A stretch of DNA of 64,000 nucleotides, taken from the NCBI GenBank assembly GCA_013398175.1, contig VZRZ01000216.1:16152-80151 (forward strand), written 5' to 3'. This DNA is from Climacteris rufus (lineage: Eukaryota; Chordata; Aves; Passeriformes; Climacteridae). The first letter of the stretch is position 1, and every line of letters starts with the position of its first letter. A program made the translations under genes and the position numbers. The notes beneath the pieces were generated by a model. It was not told where the DNA came from. It was given only the letters and a program-made list of their open reading frames with translations, and searched no databases. Below are positions 1-8,664 of this stretch, one piece after another.

Positions 1-2400
1 AGTGTGGTCATTCACCTGGTCCACCTGAGTGCCACAGGAAGAGGATATTCATTGCTCCCCTAAAGAATCCACTGTTAAGGCTTACTACCCTGTTTGTGCA
101 TACCTCTTTCTGCTATTTGCAAGACAACCCACGTACCTGCTGCTCTGAAGGGAGCCAATACAAATGACAGAATAGCAGAGTATTCAAAAATACTGAGAAA
201 CTGGTACGTTCCGGGGAGGAGATGAAGAGGCCAGTATGACTTTAAAAGCAAGAAGTCTTCTTGTACAGGGAACCAAGTCAAAAGATGGAGTATTTGTCAG
301 TATATGACATACACTTTTTCCTGGGAAGATTAAAAAACCCATTATCTTTTTCCAGTAGATTTTTTTCTTATAATACATTTAAACTATGAGCAAAAATAGA
401 TCTTAGAGCAAGCACTCGCCAAGTAATAGCCCCCTGACATTAATTCCACCCAGCATTCCAGAAGTCACACAAGATACTGCAGAAAGTATCTGTCTCCTGT
501 CTTATTCTGAAATACCATATCAAAATAGAAAAGGCGAAGTCTAAAAATGGTTTTTCTGCATTTAATAGAGGGCCTCAATCCCTAAATCAAATTAGTGGTC
601 TGTCTGTACAAGAATCTAGTCAGTTCTCCTAGAGAGAATTGTCCACATAGAGCTAGCATCAAAGGATTTTCTTTTCTGAATCCTAGACCTGTTGCAGAGC
701 CTAATGTGGACATGACCCAACTCGGATTTTTTTCTCAGACATGTATTGAACATAGCGAATCAATCATCTGCAGATCCTTTTAACTCCAGCTATTCAGGTC
801 ACAACAGAGGATGCTCCCAGACTCTTTGCAGAATGAAGAGCACTTCTGAAGATCGTATAATTTCTTTTTCCGTGGAAGCATTTGTTTGGAAGAATGGCTA
901 CTAACAGACCAGAACTTCTCTCTTCAGAATTACTGCAACTTATGCTTATGGTGAATATAGGGTTCTTTGGACCTGGGGTTTGGAATATTGAAATGGACTC
1001 TTGAAAATAACTTGTCTGACATTTCTAGAGAGAATAGTCTCTCAGGAAAGAGAGAGATAGGTCAAATCATGACCAGATGCCTGCAGAATTAATTCCCAGC
1101 CATAGAGCTCTTTTCTCTGTCATTTTTAGCTCTCTTTCAGTTCACAGATGCATGTCGCCTCTGTGCTTGTCTAAAAAGTTTATGAAAGAACCTTAAGTCT
1201 AGCAACATGAGCAGGGCAAAAGAAGAAAGCAAATATATTTGCTATGAACTTCCTACAGGTTCTGAGAGCTGTGCTCTGATGAGGTTCACAAGTCAGTGGC
1301 TGTTCAGTAAGAAAATACCTGCTCAAACTGTACTACAGGAGTGAGCAGAAAAGAGCAGGTAGCTGAAGGAAGACAACAACATGGGCAGCAGATTTATGCA
1401 GCTTGGGAATAATTTTGAATCCCAATACATGCCCTTTCAGTTCGAAGTTCTGTAACTATATCTTGCAAAGTAGCTGCTAGCAATCTTTACAGCTGTTCAG
1501 AAAAGTGATGGTGGCCAGAAAAAACTTTGTGATTGTTGAGAAAAAATTACGAGAAGCATAGAAGTGTGGTGAAATAAGTAAAAACCTGTGGGTAGGTGTG
1601 AGTAGGAGCTATAAAGGGCAATGGGACATACAAGTGTGTTGAGGATACAAGGTTATCTGAGGAGTCATCTTGAGTCTCATATGTAGTTTTTTATTTGGGT
1701 TAACAGTCCCAGACTTGATTTTTTAGCAGCACTGTTGGAGCACAGGCTCTGTGATGAAGTAAGGGGGATAAAATATCTGAAGGGCCATGTAGCAGAGTGC
1801 AGGACGATGTAGAAAAAGGGTACAGCCATTTTAGTCACAACAGTCCACACAGATGGTTCTTAATTGGCCATCAGAGGGAGGACTCAGATTCTGAGAATAA
1901 GAGCCTGGCCTGTGATTTTTCTGTGGTGCGGGAAGAATTCCTGTCAGTCACTTCTTTGGGGTAGTATCCCAGAAGACTGGCAGAACAGAGGACCTTGCAT
2001 GTGCCAAAGCTGTGAGACGACATTGTGTTAAGGTGCAGTATGGAGTGCACAGACTTTCTTTTCTGCTATATGGAATAAAATAATTTTAGAGCAATAAGAG
2101 CAGAATTATCAAGACAGGATGAGGATGTGCACTGGACAGTAGTCATATAAGGCCTAGGAACAGAGGTTTTTTTTGCAGCTTTTCAATAAACCATTCTCAT
2201 TACACCTTTTCATATGCATTACTTTGAGTACAATAGCTGGAAATTCGGCACCAAAAGCATTTCTGCCACTCAGCCATAGGAGAACATGGGCTTAGTGTTG
2301 GAGAATTTGATAATGAAAGTACTGCACCATCAGAGGAAGGAGCTCTCCAAAGCTTGTCAAAAAATCACTTTCTGGTAAATAAGTAATATATAATAGACAG
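1..2400. other. Unique non-coding stretch
   Basis: No coding exon, RNA gene or recognisable repeat seen. Open frames here are at most about 70 codons, lack motifs and overlap one another on both strands. Local composition is ordinary AT-rich avian intergenic or intronic DNA. It ends in a T/TTTG-rich simple repeat that abuts the provirus. Confidence 0.5.
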
Positions 2401-2416
2401 GGTTTGTTTTGGATAG

Positions 2417-2448
2417 TTTTTTTTTGTTTGTTTGTTTGTTTTTTTTTT
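2417..2448. repeat. T-rich (TTTG)n simple repeat
   Basis: A run of T interrupted by four TTTG units, followed by a T run. It lies directly against the outer edge of the left LTR of the provirus, so it hides the exact insertion boundary and any target-site duplication. Confidence 0.8.
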
Positions 2449-2831
2449 GGTGTTGTAGATGTTAGAGGTTTTTTCTCACACCCTTTGAGGCAAATTAAAC
2501 ATAGGTTCATGCTTGAGTATAAAGAGATTTATTGTGCAATGTATCGGGCAGAGCCTTACCAGCATATCTGGTTTGACAGACAGGCTGCAAAGATGTGGCA
2601 TGAGCCAATTCTTCACGTGTGCTTGCACCTGCACCAATCATACTGTTACAAGTCATTACTGTGGTAGTGCTCATCCTCTTTGCCAGGAAATTTATGCTGT
2701 CTTGTATGAAATTGTTTATCCTGCGGCATTGTCACTTCCAGCCTGTTTAACCAGGTGTTGCAGCCAGGCCTCCATGCCTGCCAAACATGGTAGTTCTTCA
2801 GTCCCAAATTATTATCCCTGAACAGTTTCCA
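2449..2831 (-). mobile_element. 3' LTR of the provirus (left copy)
   Basis: Paired with the copy near 8.31-8.66 kb. Shared landmarks include the block around GGGCAGAG (2549), the GCATGAG block, the CCTGCTAAACC-like block near 2740 and the CAGTCCCAA end block near 2800. On the minus strand a poly(A) signal AATAAA lies at 2528-2533, as expected near the R/U5 junction. The right edge is placed at the CCA ending at 2831 (minus-strand TGG start). The left edge at 2449 is uncertain because a simple repeat abuts it. Confidence 0.7.
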
Positions 2832-2859
2832 TCTGAATTTCCCCTTCATTCTTCTCCTT

Positions 2860-4300
2860 TGTGATCCTTGTTATTCACATAAATAGCTGTAAGTCTTTCA
2901 AATTCTTCCTTTTGCCATCTCCATTTACAAAACCATTTGTTTTGCCTCACTTTGGGTTATTCGTTTTAGTCCCTTCTTAACTTATTTACAGCCCATTTTG
3001 AGGCCACATAGAGGCAATTGCACCCACACATAAGCTATTATAATGACTAGTAATGGAATAATGGTCCACTTCAAAGCCAGTCTGAAAATATTTCCAAACC
3101 ATCCTCCAGTTTCTGGCAACCATACACCCCAGTTCCCTTTCCATTCCTCATCCTTTCCATTCCTCATCCTCTAATTTGTGGAGGACTTGCAAATTGTTCC
3201 TCATAGGAGAAATGCCAGCAGTTACATGGTAAGATTGATCAAAGTAATACAGCAGGTAGTATTTACCAGTATACACACATCACCTTGTGATGGCAACACT
3301 CCATCTAATGTTAATTGGTTCTGCAGTGCAACTTTCAATATTCCTGATACTACTTCTTGTAAGGCCAGGTTTTTTTTGTTGTCATGTTGGTCATAAACTG
3401 TAGTCTGGAATACATTTATGAGCTTCATTATGTAAGGATTTGGAAATAGAACTCAGAATACCTGCCACCCACATTTTGATCTTTTTATTGAAGTGTTTAA
3501 GGATCTAATGCATTTTGGTAGTTTGTGGGACAACTCTGCAGAGAGAGTATATTGTACTTCAGCATGTGTAGCACCCATCCCAGGGTGCAGGTGCCTGTGG
3601 TGTTTAGCAGCAGGCCTTTGCAGGCACAATGGCCAAATATCCAGTAGAGTCCTGTATGATTCACAAACCCAGGGAAGCACTCAATGTCTTTCAGCAGATA
3701 ATAATAGGAATGCAATTGGAGGTATGATAAGGAATGCCAATTCCACAATTTGTAGTATTATAGTCAGGTGACTAAATGTGTGTAGGCGTCTGTCCTGTCT
3801 CCAGGATAGGGTTAATTTTTGCAGTAGGCAGGAGGGGCAGTTGTTCTGTACTACCTCACCTAATTTCCAGGGGTGGGGAGAAGGGAGGATTTTTTCCAGA
3901 CAGGGTAAAGGGGTCTCATCCAGGTCATGTAGCATGATAGAGGGAGCATTCAGGTATTTTTGGGGGTGTTCTGTAATTAGCAATCACATGTAAATCATTC
4001 ACCTTTTTCTTCTACACTCTGTCATTAATATTGTTGCTACTACCGTTTGTTGTCTTATTTCTTTGCTGTTTTCAGTAAATTGTTCTTATCTCAGGTGATG
4101 ACCTTTACCTTTTTGTGCATCAAATTCTCTTCAGCCCATTGCAACAGGAAGGGGGAGGGGAGAATGAGGGAGCAGTGCATGGCTTGGAGTGGTTTCAGTG
4201 GGAACACAAAATGGGAGAATACCATTCCTAAACCATTCCTAAACCTAAACTGCTTCCATCTGAATCTCATTCAATGGTAACATCTATAGAGGCAGGATTC
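2860..4300 (-). pseudogene. Retroviral envelope (env) remnant, broken
   Basis: Minus-strand fragments of a retroviral envelope glycoprotein. At 3249-3275 one frame has C, six residues, then CC (the CX6CC motif of the transmembrane subunit), preceded by a leucine/glutamine-rich heptad region (LALQEVVSG, then LQNQLTLDG). That places the ectodomain at about 3230-3390. A hydrophobic anchor of about 23 residues lies at 3011-3080, with IIPLLVIII at its core, preceded by a G-W-F segment. Upstream, at 3497-3748, a frame with YWIFGHCAC and NTTGTC resembles the end of the surface subunit. The three pieces are in different frames with stops between them. CX6CC is typical of gamma- and D-type-like envelopes. 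No signal peptide could be identified. Confidence 0.75.
3136..3167. repeat. Exact 16-bp tandem duplication in env remnant
   Basis: CCTTTCCATTCCTCAT occurs twice in direct succession (3136-3151 and 3152-3167). Sixteen is not a multiple of three, so it shifts the reading frame just upstream of the membrane anchor. It may be one of the events that broke this gene. Confidence 0.9.
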
Positions 4301-4454
4301 CATATGTAACTGAATGTTGTCTCATACCTGCAAACCTTTCCTAGGTCTTCTCCTTCTATATTCATGTAAAGTGATGCATTAGTTCACTAGGAATGTGGAC
4401 ATACAGGGAGTCCCTGGCAACCAGTGATTCAGGGCTTCATGGGAACCCATACCA

Positions 4455-4801
4455 TCAATTTTGTGAGTTATACTTCCAAAACGTGTTAGCCAATACTGGG
4501 AAAGCCAGGGTTTCACAGAGTTTCTTAGGTGACACCATTCTACAACAATGGAACACATGGATATAGGCATTCTCTTTAGCAAACTTCACCCCTCTGTGGG
4601 TCATCAAAAGCCTTTGGAGTGGACCAGCCCAGTGTGGTGACAAACCATGTTGCATCTGAAGTCCTTTAACAGGGCCCAGACTCCAGGTTTCAGGTGGTGG
4701 CACAACTCACCATTTGACACAGTATGGAACTCTTGAACCAGTAAAGACACTGCAGTATGTAACCCACCTTTTGCAGGAGTGGCCAACTGACTGGACTGCA
4801 C
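4455..4801 (-). pseudogene. Integrase C-terminal fragment (pol), broken
   Basis: A minus-strand frame at 4455-4703 contains HWAGPLQRLLMTHRGVK followed by a W/Y-I-H-V-x-H segment. This is the layout of the small C-terminal DNA-binding domain of gammaretrovirus-like integrases, which ends pol. The frame just upstream (to 4801) carries more of the linker. Only about 190 bp separate this from the RNase H tail at 4990, so the zinc-binding HHCC domain and the catalytic DDE core, which need roughly 600-800 bp, are mostly absent. An internal deletion is inferred. Confidence 0.65.
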
Positions 4802-4989
4802 ATTCAGGAGTAGGAATCAAAGAGAGGGGAGCTATGGGTCTGCCATCATGAGATCTCCATATATGACATAAGTGTAACACACAGAGTGAAACCTTGAGCT
4901 CTTTCCTGCTGAAGGTGGTTCCTGTAATTTGGTCAGATATTCAACAGAAATGCAGAGGTCGAGGTTAAGCACTGCAATATTTAAAAATG

Positions 4990-5137
4990 TTGTTGGAGAA
5001 CCCTCAAAAGCAATTCGTTTGGCAGCAGCATCAACATATTCATTGCCAAGACTTACTTCATCTAATGCACCTATGTGAGAAGAACAATGCATTACAGAGA
5101 TAGTAACAGCTAGTGTAATGGCATACGGTAACTCCAA
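4990..5137 (-). pseudogene. RNase H C-terminal part (pol), broken
   Basis: The minus-strand frame starting at 5137 contains MHCSSH followed by LDEVSLGNEYVDAAAK. This is the final histidine segment and GN-x-x-x-D-x-x-A/K helix of a retroviral RNase H. The other half, with the YTD aspartate motif, lies about 690 bp away near 5793-5805. In an intact enzyme the two motifs are only about 200 bp apart. The domain is therefore split by inserted DNA. Confidence 0.75.
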
Positions 5138-5740
5138 GATGAGGGGTCCATGAGAAAAGCAAGGTCCAGAGGAGGTAATAAATCCTCAGTGTTATGATCT
5201 GATTATAAGAGATGCCTCTGCCCAAATTAAAGTGCAAGCAAGATCATATGCCGAAGTCAGTAGCATGGATTTTGTTTAACAGTAAATGTGAGGTAAAGAA
5301 ATAGAAAGAAATAGGGAGAGAGAAGATGGGGAGGGAGGGGAGAGAAAGAGAGTATGAAAGAATAAGCAAAAGATATCACCACAATGTAGATATCTGCAGA
5401 ATCCGGCTGGTCCTTCTTTACCCTGGTCTTCAGTGGTGGGGGTCACGAGTCATTCTTTTGGAGGTACCACTGTTATACAGTCCAAATCCGAGGTATTCAC
5501 AGGATGTAGATGCTGTTCCCATAACTTGAGATGGCATATGCATAAGCACTTGCTTCCTTTCCCCCAGTTTTCCATGATGGGAATTTTTGTTTAGATGCTA
5601 ACCAAACCTTTACCTCTCTTAGGCCTGAAATTAGCTCCTTCCTGCTGTGCCATCAACCATCGCCTCAAGTTCCACTGTAGTGGTTTATCTTATGGGGACA
5701 GTGTTTTGAGACATGTAACTGCATTTCTTAAGTCCTCACA
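5138..5740. other. Inserted sequence splitting the proviral RNase H
   Basis: This block lies between the two halves of the RNase H domain and has no retroviral coding similarity I can see. It contains a nearly pure purine tract on the plus strand at 5284-5362, an AATAAA at about 5178, and moderately GC-rich sequence at 5400-5480. Its length, some 500 bp beyond normal spacing, suits an inserted LTR or other short element. No terminal repeat or target duplication could be matched, so its identity is open and both edges are approximate. Confidence 0.5.
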
Positions 5741-5900
5741 AGTGTTTCGAGATCTGATCTGTAGAGTGCAAACATTAAATGCATACCATGAATCAGTATA
5801 GACATTTACACTTTTTCCAGACATGAGGGTTCATGCTTGTGTGAGTGCAACAAACTCAGTGGGTTGTACACTTGAAACTGTAGAGAAGGAAAATATTTTG
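5741..5900 (-). pseudogene. RNase H N-terminal part (pol), broken
   Basis: On the minus strand the sequence reads PTEFVALTQA, then a stop, then GKSVNVYTD. These correspond to the early helix (E in P-T-E) and the YTD active-site aspartate motif of a gammaretroviral-type RNase H. A stop codon lies between them. The domain continues at 4990-5137 beyond the inserted block. Confidence 0.7.
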
Positions 5901-6830
5901 AGAATTTTGAACTGGGAGCAAACAGCACATCCTGCAACTAATTTGCCTCAGCTGTATGTAAAGAGGGAGAAATCTGAGTTGAATTAGTAGGACAGCAGAG
6001 ATTCTGTAGTCTGTTGGCATTTTCATTAACAAATTATATGACTCAGATACTTGATCTTTTGCTTGCAGAATTGCAGCTTCTTTTGGGATGCTTTGTGTCC
6101 TTTATTGGCCAAAGCACATGGCAGATGGAGTGTGTACTCTTGGAAGGTCTCCTAAGAGGAAAAAACTACCAGAAGGTTGCCCACATACTGTACCAGACCG
6201 AGGAGTATAACATAATCTAGGTCTCATTTTAAGCACTGAAAGAAAAGAGTAGGGGATTCACAGTACCTTTGAGGAAGTCTGGTCCAGGTATTGTTGTCTT
6301 GATAAATAAAGGTAAACAAATGTAAATTGAAGTATATGTGGATGGAGAGAGAAGGCAGAGCATAGGTCAATAACAGCAAAATGAGGGATGCAGGGATGGA
6401 GCTTGGAATAGTCACACAGTTAGGAACAATTGGGTGACTTGACAGAACAAAAGCATTGATTTTGCACAAATCTTGGAAAAGTAGCTAGATTTGTCTGTCT
6501 TTCTTGTTCATCAAATTTCCCCTCTTTCTTTGGTGGCGAAGTGTTTGTGTGTGTTATAGGGTGACTGTGTTGGTGCTAAGACACCTTGCTCCTTTAAGGA
6601 GAGGATTGCAGGGCAGATGTCATCCTCAGCTTCTCAAGCAGATGAATATTTGGAAACTGTTGGAAATGCACGATAATTCCACATTAATTTTTTTCTGGTT
6701 AGCTGCTAAGAGCCTTCTCATGTTATTAGAATGGGAAGCCCACAGTTTACAAGGAACCTGGGAGAGTCAATGGACTTCAGACTGTAGCATTTCAACTGTT
6801 AGCAGTATGATTGAATTTCCGGTCTGATGA
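5901..6830 (-). pseudogene. Reverse transcriptase remnant (pol), broken
   Basis: Minus-strand pieces in consistent order. A frame at 6224-6469 ends with TWTRLPQ, then ESPTLF (about 6235-6290), the segment before the RT active site. The catalytic YxDD box that should follow near 6195-6220 is decayed (it reads DYVILL), so the catalytic aspartates are lost. Next, at 6050-6109, ANKGHKASQKKLQFCK followed by KIKYL matches the thumb/connection start of gammaretrovirus-like RTs. The fingers region toward 6830 is too degraded to align by eye. Stops and frame changes lie between the pieces. Confidence 0.75.
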
Positions 6831-7043
6831 TATGTCCAAATACAAACCATCAAGGAAGCAATAAATTTTGGCTTCTAATTTTCACAATAGACCCATTCTC
6901 AGCAGGTTCACATAGGAAGTTGGACTGAGCAGGAAGGAATGCCCTTGCTCAGTGGGAGAGGACCATGCAAATGAGTTGGTTCAGATACAGCATGGGGGAT
7001 AATGTTTCAGCCAATTGCTGAAGCATTACCTTATCAGTTGGTT

Positions 7044-7226
7044 TCAAACCTGGACTATCTGAAGGTTGGAGAAATAAGCTCCAGTGTCAATCAGGACTTC
7101 AAGAGGGCCATTGTTGATGTGCAGAGTGACATTAGAATCAATTTGAAAGACATTGTAATACCGCAAATCTGCATCTACTTGTGACTCTGCACCTGCACGG
7201 GTATAAGGTACGGTGTCTGGCCTCAC
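7044..7226 (-). pseudogene. Retroviral aspartic protease remnant
   Basis: A 60-codon minus-strand frame carries VTLHINNGPLEVLIDTGA, with the DTGA active-site motif at about 7077-7088. A strand of hydrophobic and polar residues precedes the catalytic DTG of a retropepsin, with Y/S following. The second half, with the flap and the I-x-G-R-like segment, was not found. It lies in the expected place between gag and RT. Confidence 0.75.
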
Positions 7227-7229
7227 CAG

Positions 7230-8296
7230 GGATATCTGTCTCAGCTAGATTATGAACTAGAACTGTCAGCTGGACTGTAGGTGGAAGAAGTGCAGTGGGG
7301 TCTCCCAAGTGTCCAAGAGATCATCAGGATGACCAGGACATGTGATTAAGATGCTTGCAGAAGCACTGCATTCTAAACTTGGGCACAGAAGTTTAAGTGC
7401 TGTAGCTGAGGTTTTAGAATGATTCTTGCTTTCATTTTCACCTGATTTCATCTTTTCCATTTGCTCTTTCATTGTTGTATTGCTATCATGTAAGCTAGCT
7501 AAAATGGACTTCTGCCAATGATTGTTCATCTCCTTGCACAACAACAACAACAACAACCCACCACAAAAAAACCCCAAGCATCAATTTGCTTTGGTTTATT
7601 GTTTTCTAGGCAATGGTGAAGGTTAAGTCATTGAGGTCAAAGGTTTTCTCAGCTGGAAATTGCAGTTCTAATTTGGTACAGCTACAGCCATTTCACTGCT
7701 GGCCACGTTGGAACATACATGATCATGCACCATAATTGTGACTCATGGAACCTTACAGGTCTTTCAGAACTGCACAGAAGGAACCTTGAGACACTTTGAA
7801 GATTTGTTTTCGGTGAGGGAATACAAAGCTAACATCTGGTCATGACAAAGGGATAGAAGAAGTTCAGGCATCTTAAAAAAAAAAAAGATCATCTTATCAA
7901 AGCAAAATGTTTTCAGAGCCTAGCCTCATTTGACCAAACAAAAGCAATTTTCCTATTAGTCTGGGCCCAGAAAGGACCCTTCATAACCCACGGAAATTGC
8001 TCTGTAAATTGGTCAGAGGTTTCACAGTTTCCAAAGTCTGCAAAACACAAAACTTATTCAATATTCAGTAACTTAAACAGCGTTCAGTCCATCAAAGATC
8101 AAGTACTCCTTAATATTCCCCCGATCTCTACAATATAATCAGAAACTAAAGCCACATATGTTTGCTTTATTTGTGACATGATGGCCATGTAGGAGACATG
8201 GTAGGGAAGAAGGCCATACATAAATGAAGTTTTTAAATGAAGATCTCTGGCTTCTTGTGGTGGCATTGTGTTGGGTGGCCACTCTCATTCCAGTCT
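7230..8296 (-). pseudogene. Probable proviral leader and gag remnant
   Basis: This stretch lies between the primer-binding-like site and the protease, where a retrovirus carries leader and gag. It is only about 1.07 kb and has no intact frame. Minus-strand fragments at 7900-8030 (QFPWVMKGPFWAQTN) and 7266-7577 are open for a while but do not match a gag domain I can name. A cysteine/histidine cluster near 7335-7390 might be a ruined zinc knuckle. A (CAA)n run at 7539-7557 interrupts it. Assignment is by position. Confidence 0.45.
7539..7557. repeat. (CAA)n microsatellite
   Basis: A short ACA/CAA trinucleotide run inside the gag-like portion of the provirus, followed by an A-rich stretch. Probably arose after insertion. 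Confidence 0.8.
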
Positions 8297-8304
8297 GGTC
8301 ACCA
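8285..8304 (-). other. Candidate primer-binding site (tRNA-Trp-like)
   Basis: Reading the minus strand just inside the 5' LTR, the sequence is TGGTGACCAGACTGGAATGA. The first eight bases TGGTGACC are what a tRNA-Trp 3' end would pair with, and the rest is only partly complementary. It starts two bases after a CA that would end U5 (plus-strand TG at 8306). Decay or a different tRNA cannot be excluded. Confidence 0.45.
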
Positions 8305-8305
8305 G

Positions 8306-8664
8306 TGTGCAACAATCCCCCTTCTGACACTAAACTGTTAGGGAAATTTTGTAACACACCTTAAGGTAACACACAATGCATTGGGCAGAGTCCCACCACC
8401 TTGTGTTCTACACGCATCTACAAAGATGCAGCATGAGATGATTCCTTAGCCACAATTACAACAACAGCATCAGCCACATCATGACAAGTAATCACTGCAG
8501 CACTTCCCACCTTATCTGCATGAGAATTTTTCCTCCCTCGTACAGAGTTGTTCCACATCATTCCAGCTTCCAGTCAGTTTAACCTGGTTCTGCAGTCACC
8601 TGGCACTTGCCTGCTAAACCAGGTTACTGTTCAGTCCCAAGCTATTATTGCTGAGTAGTTACCA
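8306..8664 (-). mobile_element. 5' LTR of the provirus (right copy)
   Basis: It matches the left LTR in order: GGGCAGAG (8384), the GCATGAGATGATTCC block, the GTTTAACCTGGTT and TGCTAAACC blocks near 8580-8620, and the TCAGTCCCAAGCTATTATT block near 8640. The left edge is at the TG following the primer-binding-like site and the right edge at CCA (8662-8664). Substitutions and small indels relative to the left copy are many, indicating an old insertion. Confidence 0.7.

Larger units (their letters stand above)
2449..8664 (-). mobile_element. Decayed gammaretrovirus-like endogenous provirus, LTR to LTR
   Basis: About 6.2 kb flanked by two related LTRs in the same orientation, reading on the minus strand. 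In transcriptional order (right to left) I see the 5' LTR, a primer-binding-like site, a leader/gag remnant, an aspartic protease motif, reverse transcriptase blocks, a split RNase H, an integrase C-terminal fragment, envelope surface and transmembrane remnants, and the 3' LTR. Gene order and the envelope cysteine pattern are those of a simple retrovirus. Frameshifts and stops break every gene and no frame exceeds about 105 codons, so it cannot encode virus. The LTRs are clearly diverged from one another, so the insertion is old. The gammaretrovirus-like label rests on the RT, RNase H and integrase C-terminal similarity. The envelope could have a different ancestry. Confidence 0.85.
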
